A DNA stretch of 64,000 bases, taken from NCBI GenBank assembly GCA_003952965.2, contig CM025852.1, positions 13,096,597-13,160,596 of the forward strand. The letters are read 5' to 3'. The notes below the pieces were generated by a model. The model searched no databases and was not told where the DNA came from. It worked only from the letters and a program-made list of their open reading frames with translations. Origin of the DNA: Morella rubra (taxonomy: Eukaryota; Streptophyta; Magnoliopsida; Fagales; Myricaceae). Positions 22,681-35,398 of the stretch are shown piece after piece; position 1 is the stretch's first letter, and every line of letters starts with the position of its first letter. Position numbers and translations under genes: made by a program.

Positions 22681-22872
22681 GCCTCACCTCACCTTACCCA
22701 TTAGCCTTTCTCCACACCGAGCCCATTAGTCTTACGAATCTCCTTTTCAAACTCGATTTCCCCCTTTCGTAAACCCTAGACTAGAATGAAGAGAAAACAG
22801 AGGAAGTGGAGTTGTTGCTGTAGTGGGAAAGTTCCTAGGTGGTTCCTGAATCTTCTTTTTAGCGCTTGTTAG
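22680..22872 (+). pseudogene. Possible 5' part of a GRF zinc-finger gene
   Basis: A leader-like pyrimidine-rich stretch with AAACCCTAG precedes an ATG at 22786. The frame gives 'MKRKQRKWSCCCSGKVPRWF'. Clustered cysteines followed by 'PRW' are reminiscent of the first half of a plant GRF zinc finger. The second half, with the diagnostic 'NPGRRFFGC', lies at 50014-50050, directly beyond the CACTA insertion. The link is inferred from position and order only; the frame here runs into a stop near 22870, and an intron would have to begin before that. Confidence 0.35.
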
Positions 22873-23186
22873 TCATCAATGAAAGAAAACAGGTTCGCCC
22901 ATTTTTTATTTTGAGATCTGTGTCGATGCTTCTCTACTTAGATTTTCCTTGCATACTCGAGGAGTTTGATGAGTTGCCTTGTATTGGTAGTCTGTGTAAA
23001 AATTTTGCACATTTGCACAACTTTGACAAGTGAAAAGAAGGGCAAAGATTTCACTTGCTTTGGTCTTATAATTTGCCCTTGATTTTCATGGTTTCATAGC
23101 TCTGGTTGATTTGCTTTTCAATTGCATGTTTCTGTTGAGATCCTTCAAATTAATGATAGTTTCTTCTACCTGTAACGAGTTTGATT

Positions 23187-23830
23187 CACTACAAGAAAGT
23201 GCACTTTGGGTGTCAAAAAATTTTGTCACCCAAAGTGCATATTTAGTCACCAAAGGTTTTGGGTGACAAAACCGATTTATCACTCGGTTTATCACCAAAA
23301 GCTTGTCAACAAAGGTTTTAGGTGATAATTTTTATGTTTTGTCACTCAAAACCGTTCGGACGAGAAACTATATTGTTTGAACAGTTTTCTGCTATCTTGA
23401 CGAACTTTAATATCGTCATGGCCCAGTACCCTCCATCCGTTCGCATGAGGAGTGTAAACATTTGGTCCAATGTGACGAAATGCATTTTGTCACGTAATAT
23501 CCGTGTCCACAATAATTTAAAATGTCTGCACGGTTGTTTCATTTATGATGAAATAGTTTTTTAATATCTCAGAGACCGTGCGAACATGTACTCCATTCGT
23601 GTAGACGTTTACTCTATTGAACTCGTGGGAATGTATGAAACGTCGATGATCATACATTTGTCACTCATTCAATGGGTCGAATGAGATTTCGTACAGTTCG
23701 AACGAGATTTCATACCGTTCGAACGAGATTTAATTAAGGACCATGTGGACGGAAGAATAACCTTGCAGAAGGACGATATTTCATACAAAGGGTGCGGACC
23801 AATTTTTTCGCATGTGCACGCTTTACCAAC
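23187..23830. repeat. CACTA left end: terminal hairpin and subterminal repeats
   Basis: Right after the terminus, TGCACTTTGGGTG (23200-23212) and CACCCAAAGTGCA (about 23226-23238) form a perfect hairpin. TCACC/GGTGA words go on to 23345. From 23346, words such as CCGTTCGGACG, TCCGTTCGCAT, GTTCGAACGAGAT (twice) and TGTGGACGGAAG follow at intervals. In En/Spm such subterminal repeats bind the TNPA protein; here that is inferred. Confidence 0.75.
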
Positions 23831-24059
23831 AAAACCATGCAGACGTTATTATTATTGTTTGAACCGTTATTACCTATTTTAATTACTTTAATTAAAAATT
23901 TAAAAACAATTTGCAAAGAATACAAATAGAAAAATATTCAATACCATAATAATAATAAAATGTCTAGAAATATGTAATCTTCATAAGTAAATAGAATACA
24001 TAATCGACAAGTACTGATCATTTGTGAAAATACATAATCTACCCATATTTCCGTTTGAG

Positions 24060-25471
24060 TTTTATACAGGATGTCAGCTGTCTGATGTGTTCCATCATCT
24101 GTTCACGCATTTCTTGTTCCATTAGTTGCATCCTCCATCTTGCTCTTCTTGATGCTTCCATTGTTGTTCCTCCATCATATTCTGATCCTCTTCTTGTTTC
24201 TTCCGTTGTTGCTCCTCCATTATCTATTGATGCTCTCTTATCATCTGCTTCATTTCTAACCGCTTGACCAAAAACTCTTCATATTCCATTTGTCTAGCCC
24301 TCATTTCTTATATCTCTAATCTGGCCTCCTCCAATCTTCGGGACAAATCAATGGACGATATTGAGGATGATGATCCAACAAAGCATATTGAACAGCCTAA
24401 GCCACACACATAACCCGCTTTCGTTCCCAATACTTCACCGAAAATCTCCACTTCTATCTATGGCTTCCCCTCTACTAGTGTTGCAACTGTAATGCCTCCA
24501 TTTTTTCCTACAAATTTTGAAAACAAGATAAAGCTTGCACATATGAAACATAAAATATAGCGAATACGTCATTAAATCTAACGTTACAACTTACAAAATT
24601 TTTCGTGCATCTTCTGAAGTCCACATAGCATCCTTATTCGTATGCATTTTTTTATACAGCAACGCAGGATTAATCTGATCAAATTCTGGATTTCTCTATA
24701 TATCAAAAGAAATATCCCACGTCTATATTAAAATACCTAAGTCATTTATTTAAGCAGTATCTCTAAAAGAATGTAAATTTATTACCTACTAACAACGTTT
24801 TTGCGTGTTAGAAAGACCTCGCTCTCGATGTGTGAACAATCTTTAGCTTAACTCTATTCTCCTAGTTGATTGCACTCCTCCTCTGTATTGTACATTTATA
24901 GTTGTTATGACAATTAATAATAAACTAAAATAAACGTTCAGGACGAAATAAAAATTTTTAACTTGAAATTCCTCACTCGTGAATAAATTACAGACATGAA
25001 CCTATTCTTCCATGTTCGTCTCGGGATACAGGTGCTGTAACACTTCTTCTTTGGAATTGAACACCAAGTAATGCTGGTATATTCTATTTTTATGCGTCCT
25101 GTACACTGTGTTCATCGTAGACTGGGATGGGATCCTCGGGTCGGTCATAATCTAGTTGGAAGTCATCCTTAACATATATAACAGTTAGTACGTATAAAAG
25201 TTTGCAAAATTAAAATTTAATAAGTTATACTTACCAATACTCGGTTCATCACGTATGATTTAACCTGATTCGGGACTTCTCTCCACTTAGTCGTTTGAAA
25301 TGGGACATACTGTCGAATGAGTGCACCAATATGACTTGAGAGCATTGAGGATGCCTTGTCATCATCTCCTATACGTCCATTGGGGATATGAACTGTCAAC
25401 TTTCCTCCATGAAGAGCCTTGTGTAATGCAATCTCGTGCGTACTACCCATTCTATGCTTGATCTCAAACAT
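24060..25471 (-). pseudogene. CACTA second gene: Transposase_24-type (TNPA-like) protein, degraded
   Basis: The first visible exon (25471-25217) reads 'MFEIKHRMGSTHEIALHKAL', then 'LTVHIPNGRIGDDDKASSM', then 'YVPFQTTKWREVPNQVK', which is the start of the plant Transposase_24 family. Further exons to the left continue the family pattern: 'PVYDEHSVQDA' and 'LFTSEEFQVKN' (about 25150-24960), 'VHTSRARSF' (about 24830), 'NPALLYKKMHTNKDAMW' (about 24690-24600). A glutamine/glutamate-rich coiled coil follows near 24360-24080 ('EEQQRKKQEEDQNMMEEQQ'). The family assists excision and binds the subterminal repeats. In-frame stops are seen, so it is a relic. Confidence 0.7.
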
Positions 25472-25734
25472 CGCTACAAATAAAGAATAATAAATTTAAA
25501 AATCAGTTGGCATTGGCATACAATTTGAAAAGTCATAATATTTAATAAGTGGCATATCTAGGATATAAAACGAGTGGGGTCAAATTTCTAAGGCAAAATT
25601 ATCAAAAAAAAAATTTCCACATAATGTAAAAAGTGTCTTAAATTACAATATCGCAAATTAAGAACTAAAAACATTAAAAATAATGAAATACACTTACTGA
25701 ACTATTTGCCAATACTGAGAGATGGTAATTGGAT

Positions 25735-28125
25735 CCTATGGGCCCTCATCTTCTGAAAACGTTGTAAAATGGCTTCGTTCTCAATAGTTCAAAAATTTCC
25801 CTCTCAATGTATACTACCATGCTATCATTCATCCATTCATCTCCCATCCTATTCAGCAAATCAGTCTTAATAATCTTCATTGCAAAAAAACTCTCTCAAC
25901 GGTTGCAGTCGCAACTGGTAAGACCAATGCTAACTCAATAAGACGATAAACAATGGAAATACAATATTCTTGCCACTCTCAACCATCTTCATAGCAAGAC
26001 CTCCAATATCTTAAATCCCAGAAAAATCATCATTTCTTCTAACATCTCTAATGTAGGTTGAAGCTGATCTCTAAGTAGTATAAGTTCAATTACTGAGAAA
26101 TCTTCTGGATAAAATTAAGCAAGATGATATAACTTAGTATGATCAAATGCTTGAGATGAGTTCCTTGGATCAAGACATGCTATGCAAAGAAGTAGTTCCG
26201 TACTTGCTTCTTGAAACGATTATCCATCTCCTGAGAAATCAAATCAATAACTTGGCAAAACACTTCCACACAAAAATGATGCAATAAGTAATTGTTTGCC
26301 CTCCATGCCTCGAACTACGAGTTGGTATAATGTCTTCCATATTGGGCACAACGATAGATTAGTTCACAAAATGTTTTCACTTCTTCCAAAAATTCATCCC
26401 ATCCTATCTCCCTCAAATCTTGCAACCGTTCTTCACAACTCTAACCAAACATAGCATTAACAATGTCTTGATCTTTTCGTTGTAAAGCAGTGACAATTCA
26501 TTTGTAATTCCATTATCTTCCTCAACAAATGCATAGTGATTACAAACTCAAAGGTTTCCATCTTATCCCATTAAACTCATAGCCATGGATCTTTGATCTG
26601 AGAAGTACCATTCTCTTTTATGTTTTCAAGCACTTCCAACACTGCTGACCACATACTGAAGAGACGAGTATTGTTGTATGGTGTGAACCCCAACGAGTAT
26701 CACCTACAATATTATGGGAATTAAAAACTATAAACAAAGAAAAAAAAATGAATGTCTAAAGTATTATAATGAGATATAGTAATCAACGAGTGTCACTGGT
26801 CGTGTGAGACTAGTTTCTTGATTTTTGCCCCTTCCACTAGAAATCTCTCATTTCCAACTCTCCACTATCTTCTCATGTTGAATTTGCCGAAGAATATCTT
26901 TCCTTTTACAAGAAGCTCCAACCATAGTTACAATATAGAAACATAGTTAAAAAAATCACCAACTTGTAAATTATTCTTTGCAATAGCTACAATAGCCAGT
27001 TGAAGTTGGTGAGCAAAACAATGGATATAGAAAGCAGAAGGATTCTCCTCAAAATGAGCGACTTCAACCATTGAACTCGCCTCACATGTTTGATACCCCA
27101 TCATACCTTGACCTCTCAATCTGGATATTGATAACCGTGTCTTGCAAACAATTTGTCTATAGCAGTTTTTAAAGATTATGAGCAAGTGTCAGTAACATGT
27201 TCCACACCAAGAAACGTTCAATCACCTATCCACTTTTGTTCAAATATCTCAAAACCACTGCCATTTGCTCCTTCACTGAATTATCTCGAGACTCATCAAC
27301 CATAAGAGAAAAAAATCCATCCCCAATGTCTTTAATGATAGCAAGTGTGATCAACTTTGCACAAGCATTCACCATTTCCTTCTGAATAGTTGGAGAAGTC
27401 ATTTGGTTGTTTCCAGGAGCATTTAGATTAATTGTCTTAGTAACCTTTTTTTTACGTAAGCTGTACCATTTTAAAAGCTCATGAAAATTGCCCTTCCTCA
27501 ATGAACTCTCGGACTCATCATGACCACGAAAAGCTAATCCTTGCCCCAAAAGAAAACGAATGCAATCTAAAACCGTGTTAATCGAATGCGATAAGCATTC
27601 TCTTGCTCGTGCTCATGTGTGGATAATATATGTGACACACTTTGTCGCTGATTCATGAGTGCTTCACATTTTTGTCTAGCTTCATTGTGAGCACTATCAT
27701 GTCTGCCAACATGTTCATTAAATTTCTCCAGCGCCTTTTTCCAATTATCAATCCCTTAGATATAAACACATCTCCCCCGGATTTGCTCCTTTAGGTCGCC
27801 TAAATAATAACACCACAAACAATAAGCTGCATCCTCTGATACATTATATTCTAACCATGGATAATCTTTGTACCACACCTCCCTAAAACCCCTCAAATCC
27901 TTCCCAAATTTCTTCTTGGGAAAAACATGGCCCGAGGTTGAAAAACACCTTTGGTCAAGTACTCTCTACGGACTTGATCCTAAATCCTAGCATCATACGA
28001 GTCAATAGATTTACCAACCCTGGGTCAGAAATAATATCATCCTAACTTAACAAAGGGCGAGGTCTTTTCGAACTAGAATCCTCATTAGAAGTAGTAGCCA
28101 CATTAGGAGTATTAGACAACTCCAT
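25735..28125 (-). pseudogene. hAT transposase (ZMYM1-like, zf-TTF / DUF4371 / dimerisation), degraded
   Basis: The start is taken at 28125 ('MELSNTPNVATTSNEDSSSK'). A TTF-type zinc-finger region follows (to about 27700), then 'GLAFRGHDESESSLRKGNF' and 'GDGFFSLMVDESRDNS' (DUF4371, 27549-27226). Next come 'GQGMMGYQT' and 'FYIHCFAHQLQLAIVAIAK' (27185-26928), a long helical region, and a C-terminal dimerisation part near 25900-25790 ('AMKIIKTDLLNRMGDEWMND'). Normal length is about 750-800 residues, which this span fits. Many stops and frame changes are visible, so it is inactive. An open piece of 107 codons survives at 27549-27226. Confidence 0.8.
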
Positions 28126-29507
28126 GCTTCGTGGTTTTTTTTTTTTTTTTTATCAAAAACCGTTCCATTATCTAAAAAGAACAGAACAAAACAAAACAAA
28201 ATTTAAAATGCCCATCAGCATATGAGGAAGACAATTCTTAACACCCATCAAAAGGTTAGCATCCAAACAAACAAATATTTTATACGTGTTCAAAAAATTT
28301 CTACATTTTTTTATCTTCTTTTTGCTATAAAATTGAGGGAAGACAAAAGTAAATGAAACCACATGGATATTACAGTCCAAATAGCTACTCAAAAGTTAAA
28401 TATATCAAATTAGTTTTAATGAATTGGGCCTAATAGATTAGAAGCAAAGATACTCTTTTTTTGCTCCTCTAGAAGTAAATACTCTCACGTCTAAAATTCT
28501 TTCATATAAAGACAATAAAGACAGTATAGACACAAAAGGTAATAAAATATAACATACTAAATAGTCCAACATTGAAACAACCATAAGCAATTAAGCATCA
28601 AGTTATAAGCATTAACATTGAATGATTGAAATAGCCATTCAGCCAAGACAAATCTTAAAAACAAAAAAAAACCAGCACAGCAGCACCATAGTCCATAACT
28701 ATAAGCACATAATCTGATAATCATAAATCATGAGAAATTCGGACAAAATTAAACTAAATCATGAGAAATTAATCATGCAGTAGCAGAAAAAATAAAATAA
28801 AAGTAAACAACTAATCATGAGAAATACGAAATTAATCATGAAATGATTAAAATTTGAAACCCAAAATGGCTAAATTGAAAAATTAAATTAAACTAAATAG
28901 TCTAAATTGCACATACCTGGAGTGGAGAGGCAGTCAGGCAGTTGGCAGAGAGTTCTGGTGGCTGGTGGACCGGTGGTGCTGGCCGGTGAGTGGCACGGCG
29001 ACACCTAAGAGCAGAGGCAAGACGTGAGATTATTGGGAATAAAAAAAAATAAACAAGAGAATGAGAGAGATGGTGGGCAGGTGGGCTTACCTGGGTTGGG
29101 CGGTGTCGGCGGTCTACGGGGATGGTGGGCGGGCGCCAGGCGGGGCAATGGCAGCGGCAACGGTGAGCAGTGAGTGAGAGAGAGGCGTGAGGGCTAAGGG
29201 AGAGTTGAAAAGATCGTAGAGAATGAGAGAGAGAGAGGCGTGTGAATTTTTTTTTAAAATCAAAGGGTGAAACAACGCCATTTTATCCTCTGATTTCAAA
29301 AAAAAATTATGGAAGCAGGCCACACGGGACTAGGCCAGTGGTTGTGCCCCCGCTGGCCCCGTCCAGCCCCCACTGGCCCTAGAAGCGGGCCTGGGCCAGT
29401 GTGGGCAGGCCTGCTTCTTAATAACCAAAAAACAATAATTTTGAATAAGGATTTTTGGAGCTAGTGGGGGCGGCCACCCCTACCCGCACCCCCTGGCTCC
29501 GCCTCTA
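28126..29507. other. 5' non-coding part of the hAT element
   Basis: A T run of about 17 lies near 28136-28152. AT-rich sequence holds repeats of AATCATGAGAAAT (28740, 28760, 28813). GC-rich text with GCCGGTG words starts at 28920 and ends with the inverted terminus. No other gene is seen. Confidence 0.5.
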
Positions 29508-29515
29508 TATTTAAT

Positions 29516-29658
29516 CAAAATCGACAGAGTAAGATACTTACACACGCAACTACTTTGGGTGCCTATTGGATTGGCTGTGGACCACTCTCGTCGGTTACTG
29601 ACACAAATGTCTCGACATTATTTCTAGTCAATAAGATCATGTCAAAGGAGCTAAATTC
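29516..29658 (-). pseudogene. Fragment of the CACTA tnp2/TNPD-like gene beyond the Copia insert
   Basis: Between the hAT and the Copia 5' LTR, the minus strand can be read as 'MILLTRNNVETFVSVTDES' followed by a good splice donor (GTAAGTATC, reversed, at 29540-29532). I take it as the continuation of the transposase gene at 38226-41257, split by the Copia element. The similarity is short and the call is mainly positional. Confidence 0.4.
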
Positions 29659-30945
29659 TGCTGGCTTTTAATCACAATCAATGTTTTGATGATAACAATA
29701 GAAGTAATTGAGATGTGAAGCAAAGCGGATCCAAAATGAGCACGAAGCGATCAAGCAACATCCCCTTCAATGAAAGTGCTCTTAAAGTGAAGACTCAAGA
29801 TGCTAGGGTAATCTTTGTAACTCTAAGACTTCATCTTTAACAAGGATTTGAACCACACACTTGCATGCATGAACTGTTTTACCTCTTGTTTTGAAGATTT
29901 AAAAATATTTTTAAATGGCTTTAAAATATCCCAATTAAACTCCCAAACCTTTTATATACTTATGGGAAGTTAGTCTTTAAAATTGGGTATTTTAAGTTGG
30001 TCAAAATCGTGTTTTAAAACAACCGGATCATGTGCTTAAGTTGAGGAGGTTGACCGGCTCATGTAGCGGTCGACCGGTCTTCGACTGCTTGGTATAGCGG
30101 TCGACCGTTTAGTTTGAAAAGTTAAGAAAAGAACCGTTTTGACCTCTGACATTATGACCATTGGTAATGTAAACCTACAATGGTCGACCGGTACATCATG
30201 AGTTTTTAACAGCTCGACTCTTAACCGCTATTAACAGCTATTTTTCTTATGAGGCCTATATAAAGCCATTCCTATGCCTTTTAAAAGTTGCTGAACAACT
30301 TAAATCATTTTGCTAAAGCTAAGAGTGATCTAAAACCTTTGAATCCTTGTTCAAACATCATTCACACATAATCAACACTTTCACATCCTTGTTGTTATGT
30401 GAAGCCTAAGAGATAGAAATTTCTCATTGTAACATCTACTCCATCAAAGGAGTTTTAGTGGGCATTTTCGTTCATCCCTATACACTATTAAGAGAGTGAT
30501 TCTCTTGTTTCCTTTTGGTGAGGTTGTTCATCAAAAGAAGGAGTTTAGAGAGGTTTGTTCTCAAACTCGTTCTTGAAGCTTGAAGAGGTGTTTCTCAAGC
30601 TCAAGTGTAAGGAAAGCTCTCCTTGGTTAAAGGGAGCATAGTGGAAAAACCTCAAGGCTCGGTAAAGGAGCTTGAGGGGTGGATGTAGGCGAGTTTACCG
30701 AACCATCTAAAAATCTTGTGTTTGCTTCTCTTCTCTTATCTCATTACATTGTGCTATTAGTTTCTTGTTCTAAGTTTTATTTCTCTATTTAAGTTACAAT
30801 ATATATTTTTGTGTTCAATCTTTTATTGCAATCGTTTCTCTTTGTGAGACTTGTAGCTAGCAAACACTTTCTAAAGGGTGAGTTTCAAAAAAGTTTTGAA
30901 ACTCAATTCACCCCCTCTTAGGTTGCCTTAATCCTAGGATTTACA
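29659..30945 (+). repeat. 5' LTR of the Copia element
   Basis: It starts TGCTGGCTTTTAATCAC and ends AGGATTTACA. Four copies of GGTYGACCGG lie at about 30049, 30070, 30099 and 30182, upstream of a TATA box (CTATATAAAG, 30256-30265). Transcription therefore probably starts near 30290. Confidence 0.93.
30256..30265 (+). promoter_or_regulatory. TATA box of the 5' LTR
   Basis: CTATATAAAG lies about 75 bases downstream of the last GGTCGACCGG palindrome. The 3' LTR has the same arrangement, with its TATA box near 37535. Confidence 0.7.
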
Positions 30946-30947
30946 AT

Positions 30948-30959
30948 TGGTATCAGAGC
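30948..30959 (+). other. Copia primer-binding site
   Basis: TGGTATCAGAGC, complementary to the 3' end of plant initiator tRNA-Met, begins two bases after the 5' LTR. Confidence 0.9.
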
Positions 30960-31000
30960 TTGGTGCTCTCTTTAGCAAGATTTAACAATCTTGAGTTAGA

Positions 31001-32629
31001 ATGGCAACTTTAAGCAACAACTCTTACGTTGAGGGACTCTCAACATCTAGACCTCCTTTCTTCAATGGAAGTGATTACTCCTATTGGAAAGCAAGGATGA
31101 AAATTTATTTTCAATCCATTGACTTTGATCTATGGCTTTGTATTTTAAATGGACCTCACTACCCTATGAAAGCCGTAGGTGAGACAATTGTCTCTAAGCC
31201 CGTGAATGAGTATACGATGAAGACAAGAAGAAAATTTCTATGAATGCTAGAGCTATGAACATTCTTTATTGTGCTTTAGAGAGAAGTGAATTCAATAGAA
31301 TATCTACTTGTGTTAGTGCAAAAGAAATTTGGCATTCTTTAGAAATCACTCATGAAGGTACAAACCAAGTGAAAGAATCTAAGATAAGCATGCTAGTTCA
31401 TAGCTATGAATTGTTTAAGATGAAACCGGAAGAAAACATTGGTGACATGCTTACTAGATTTACTAATATTTTAAATGATTTAAATGCTCTTGGAAAAATG
31501 TACACTAACTCCGATTTGGTGAGAAAAGTTCTTAGATCACTACCAAAGACTTGGGAAGCCAAAGTCACCGCTATTCAAGAAGCAAAGGACCTCACCAAAT
31601 TGCCTTTGGAAGAGCTTGTTGGATCCCTTATGACTCACGAAATCACCATGAAGGGACATGAGGAGGAAAGTTCAAAAAGAAAAGCATAGCCTTGAAATCC
31701 TCTGTAGTTGAGATTGAAGAAGATAATGATGATAGTGGAGATGAGGATATTGCTCTCATGACAAGGAATTTTAGAAACTTCCTCAAGAGAAAGCAAGGAA
31801 GGAAGAACTTCAAAGATTTCAAGAGAGAAGAGCCAAAGAAGGAATACCCAAAAATGGATAACAAGAAGGACCACATCACTTGCTACAAGTGCAAGAAACC
31901 CGGTCACATTAAGGTGGATTGTCCACTTCTCAAATATAAAAAGAAAGCTATGAAAGCTACTTGGGAAGATAGCGATTCAAGCTCCTCCGATGAAGAAGAT
32001 GAGGGAGAAATCGCAAACATGTGCTTCATGGCTCTAGAAGATGATGAGGTATATTTTTCGATCTTGAAGATTCAAAACCTTCATATGATGAATTAGAAAA
32101 TGCTTTTGATGAGTTATACATTACGTTTGAAAAGCTTAAACTCAAATACAATGTTTTGAAAAAGAAGCATTCACTAGCTACAAGTGACCTTGATTCCTTA
32201 AATGATGAACAAGGAAATTTGAAGCTAGAGAATGAGGAATTGAAACTAAAAGTTTCAACTTTAGAAATTGAGAACAAAGCTTTCAAAGATAAGGTTACTT
32301 GTCAAAACACTATTCTTGAAAAATTCACTCAAGAAAGCAAAGCTTTGGAGAACATTCTAAACCATCAAAGATGTGTTTTTGACAAAAATGGATTAGGCTA
32401 CAAGCCTCATAAAAATAAAAAGTATTTCAAAAAATTTTTTGTCAAAGCTAAATCCTCAAATGAATCTCTTCATACTTGTAACTTTTGCAACAAGAATGGA
32501 CATCTAATATTTGATTGTCCTCTCAAGAAACTTGGATGCAAAGCTCTTAGAAAGATATGGGTTCCAAAGGGAACTATTGCTAACCCAAATGGACCCAAAA
32601 AGGTTTGGGTACCAAAAGCTTCATCTTGA
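31001..32629 (+). mobile_element. Copia gag region (fossil part)
   Basis: It opens with 'PPFFNGSDYSYWKARMKIYF', typical of Copia-type gag. A CCHC knuckle 'CYKCKKPGHIKVDC' (near 31880-31925) is followed by an acidic serine-rich stretch, a coiled coil, and a second knuckle 'CNFCNKNGHLIFDC' (near 32477-32518). Two knuckles in gag fit the SIRE/Maximus-like lineage. The region is broken. Confidence 0.88.
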
Positions 32630-32639
32630 TTTTGTTTTG

Positions 32640-34708
32640 TAGGATTCAAGGAAAAAGAAATGCAATAGTTGGTTCTTGGATAGTGTTGTTCAAGACACAT
32701 GACCGGTGACCCATCAAGATTCTCAAGCCTATCAACCATCAAAGGTGGAAATGTAACATTTGGCGACAACTCCAAAGGGAAAATCATTGGTATAGGTAAT
32801 ATTGGTGGTAACTCTCTTCCTTTAATTGAAAATGTCCTATTGGTTGATAAATTGAAGCATAACTTGCTTAGTATTAGTCAACTTTGTGATAAAGGTTATA
32901 GAGTTGTATTTGAATCTTCTCGATGCCTTATTGAAAATGTCATAGATGAAAAATTATTGTTTATTGGCCATAGGAACTCAAATGTGTACAAGATTGACAT
33001 TGATCAAAATGCTTGTGTGGATAATTGTCTTGTGGTCAATGTAAATGATAGTTGGCTATGGCATAGAAGATTGGTCATGCAAGCATGCATCAAATTTTGA
33101 AAATCTCTAAGCATGATCTTGTGAATGGGCTACCTAAATTGAATTTTGAAAAAGACCAAGTTTGTGAAGCTTGTCAAATGGGAAAACAAGTGAAAACCTC
33201 TTTTAAATCCAAAAACTTCATTTCAACTAGTAGACCTCTACAATTATTCATTTGGATTTATTTGGTCCATCAAGAATTCAAAGTCTTGGTGGAAAGTCCT
33301 ATGCCTTTGTAATTGTGGATGACTACTCTAGGTTCACTTGGATTTTGTTTTTAGCTTCAAAAGATGAAGCCATTCATGAGTTCATTAAATTCTCAAAAAG
33401 GGTGCAAAATGCAAAAGGATACACCATTGTGGCCATTAGAAGTGACCATGGTGGTGAATTCGTAAATGAGAAGTTTGAATCTTTTTGTAGCATGAATGGT
33501 TATGAGCATAATTTTTCAACACCTAGAACTCCTCAACAAAATGGAGTTGTTGAGAGAAAGAATAGAACTATTCAAGAGATGGCAAGAACTATTTTGAATG
33601 AAAATAAGTTACCAAAATATTTTTGGGCCGAGGCCGTCAACACCTCTTGCTATGTTTTGAATAGAGTTTCTATGAGACCCACTTTGAAGAAAACTCCTTA
33701 TGAGCTTTGGAAAGATAGAAAACCCAACATCCATTATTTCAAAGTTTTTGGTTGTAAATGCTTCATTTTAAATACCAAAGACAACCTTCAAATTCTAAAA
33801 TTTTTGCTTGGGATCTCTAATTCGAGTAAAGCTTATAGAGTTTATAAGAAAAGGACTCTTTGTGTTGAAGAATCAATGCATATCACTTTTGATGAAACTA
33901 ATGGTCCGTTTGAGAAAAATGCAAGTGTAGATATTGAAGATATTGAGAGGGAGATGGAAGAACTTGAAATCAAGGATAACCCCACTCAAATCAAGGAAGC
34001 TCAATCGCCAAGTGAAGAAATTATTCAACCATTGCAAAGAGAAGGTACTTCACAAGAACTCCCTAAAGAATGGAGGTATGCTACTAGTCACCCTCAAGAG
34101 TTAATTATTGGTGATCCCTCTCATGGAACTAGAACTAGAGCTTCACTTGGAAATATTTGTAATCATCTTGCATTTGTGTCTCAAATTGAACCAAAGAATT
34201 TTCTTAAGCCAAAAACGACGAAAGTTGGATTTTGGCAATGCAAAAAGAGTTAAACCAATATGAGAGAAATCAAGTTTGGGAACTTGTCCCTAAACCCAAG
34301 ATCAAACCATTATTGGCAAAAAATGGGTCTTTAGGAACAAGGTTGATGAGCACGGTACTATTGTTAGAAACAAAGCTAGATTGGTTGCTAAAGGCTATAA
34401 TCAAGAAGAAGGGGTTGCTAAGGGCTATAATCAAGAAGAAGGGATTGTTAGCAGCCGATAGTTGTTGTGCTCAAGTGTTGTGGATGAAACAAACTCTCAA
34501 AGATTTTGGACTGAAGTTTGATAGTATACCCATCAAATGTGATAACACTAGTGCTATCAACTTGTCCAAGAATCCCATCCAACACTCAAGGACTAAACAC
34601 ATTGAAGTGAGACATCATTTTCTAAGAGATCATATTCAAAAAGGTGACATTTCACTTGATTTCATTGGTACTGAGCATCAACTAGCTGATATTTTCACAA
34701 AACCTTGA
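32640..34708 (+). mobile_element. Copia pol region (fossil part)
   Basis: Parts in Copia order are the region just after the protease ('GNVTFGDNSKGKIIGIGNIG'), the pre-integrase zinc region (33085-33210, 'CEACQMGKQVK'), the integrase core ('VDDYSRFTWILFLASKDE', 'RSDHGGEFVNEKF', 'TPQQNGVVERKNRTIQEMA') and RNase H at the end ('CDNTSAINLSKNPIQHSRTK'). The reverse transcriptase is only partly represented. The copy could not move by itself. Confidence 0.88.
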
Positions 34709-34925
34709 GTAATGACAGATTTCGTGATCTTAGACGAGATATTGGGTTTTTAGATGCAAATGCTCTTTGATATGCCATTTATTGATTTCCATGATTTTCA
34801 TTGTTTTGATGTTTTAAACATGTTTAGAATGTCCTTATATATTATTACATGTTTGACATTCATCAAATGCATCATTCCATTTCATTTTGGGCATAAAACC
34901 TTATTTTTCAAAGGCTGTTCTCTGT

Positions 34926-35140
34926 AGCGGTCGACCGTGTGGAACCGCTACACGAAGCGATCGACCGGTTGGTAGAACTTGTTCTACCAAGCGATCAATG
35001 GTCATCAACCGCTATACCAAGCGATCGACCATTAGTAGAACTTGTTCTACCAAGTGGTCGATGGTCATCAACCACTATACCAAGCGGTTGACCGCCTCGT
35101 CGAGCCTATATATACTACAGTTCACATTTTGGTCGACCGC
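34926..35140 (+). promoter_or_regulatory. Palindrome array plus TATA box ahead of the extra ORF
   Basis: Diverged copies of GCGGTCGACCGG occur near 34927, 34957, 35021, 35053, 35094 and 35131. They include a two-unit tandem repeat of about 65 bases (starting about 34971 and 35036), each unit carrying the inverted repeat GTAGAAC-TT-GTTCTAC. CTATATATAC at 35106-35115 could serve as a TATA box, about 285 bases before the ATG at 35399. The same palindrome stands upstream of the TATA box in both LTRs, so I infer a second promoter. Confidence 0.55.
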
Positions 35141-35398
35141 ACCCTCTCCTCACGTGAACCGCTTCTCCTCTCTCGACCCAAACCCTCTCAAATCCCTCCC
35201 AAAACACCATAATCTATCCTATAATCCATCCCAATCATTTCAGACCATCAAATTCGGCCTAAACCCTCTCTTTTTGTGTGGATTTACATCAAAATCCATC
35301 AAGCATTCACTTTTAGGGATTTCGGCCCCCTTTGAAACCCTAACCCTAGATTTCCACATTTCAGCCCTTTTCCTCTCAAATTTTCACTCTCAATCATC

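Larger units (their letters stand above)
25547..29507 (-). mobile_element. hAT transposon, full-length relic with 8-bp target duplication
   Basis: TATTTAAT flanks both sides (25539-25546 and 29508-29515). The left end is AAGTGGCATATCTAGG and the right end, reversed, is TAGAGGCGGAGCCAGG, an imperfect hAT inverted repeat. It encodes a DUF4371/TTF-type transposase on the minus strand (28125 to about 25735). The right portion, 29310-29500, is GC-rich. It inserted between the two genes of the CACTA and is therefore younger than the CACTA. Confidence 0.9.
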
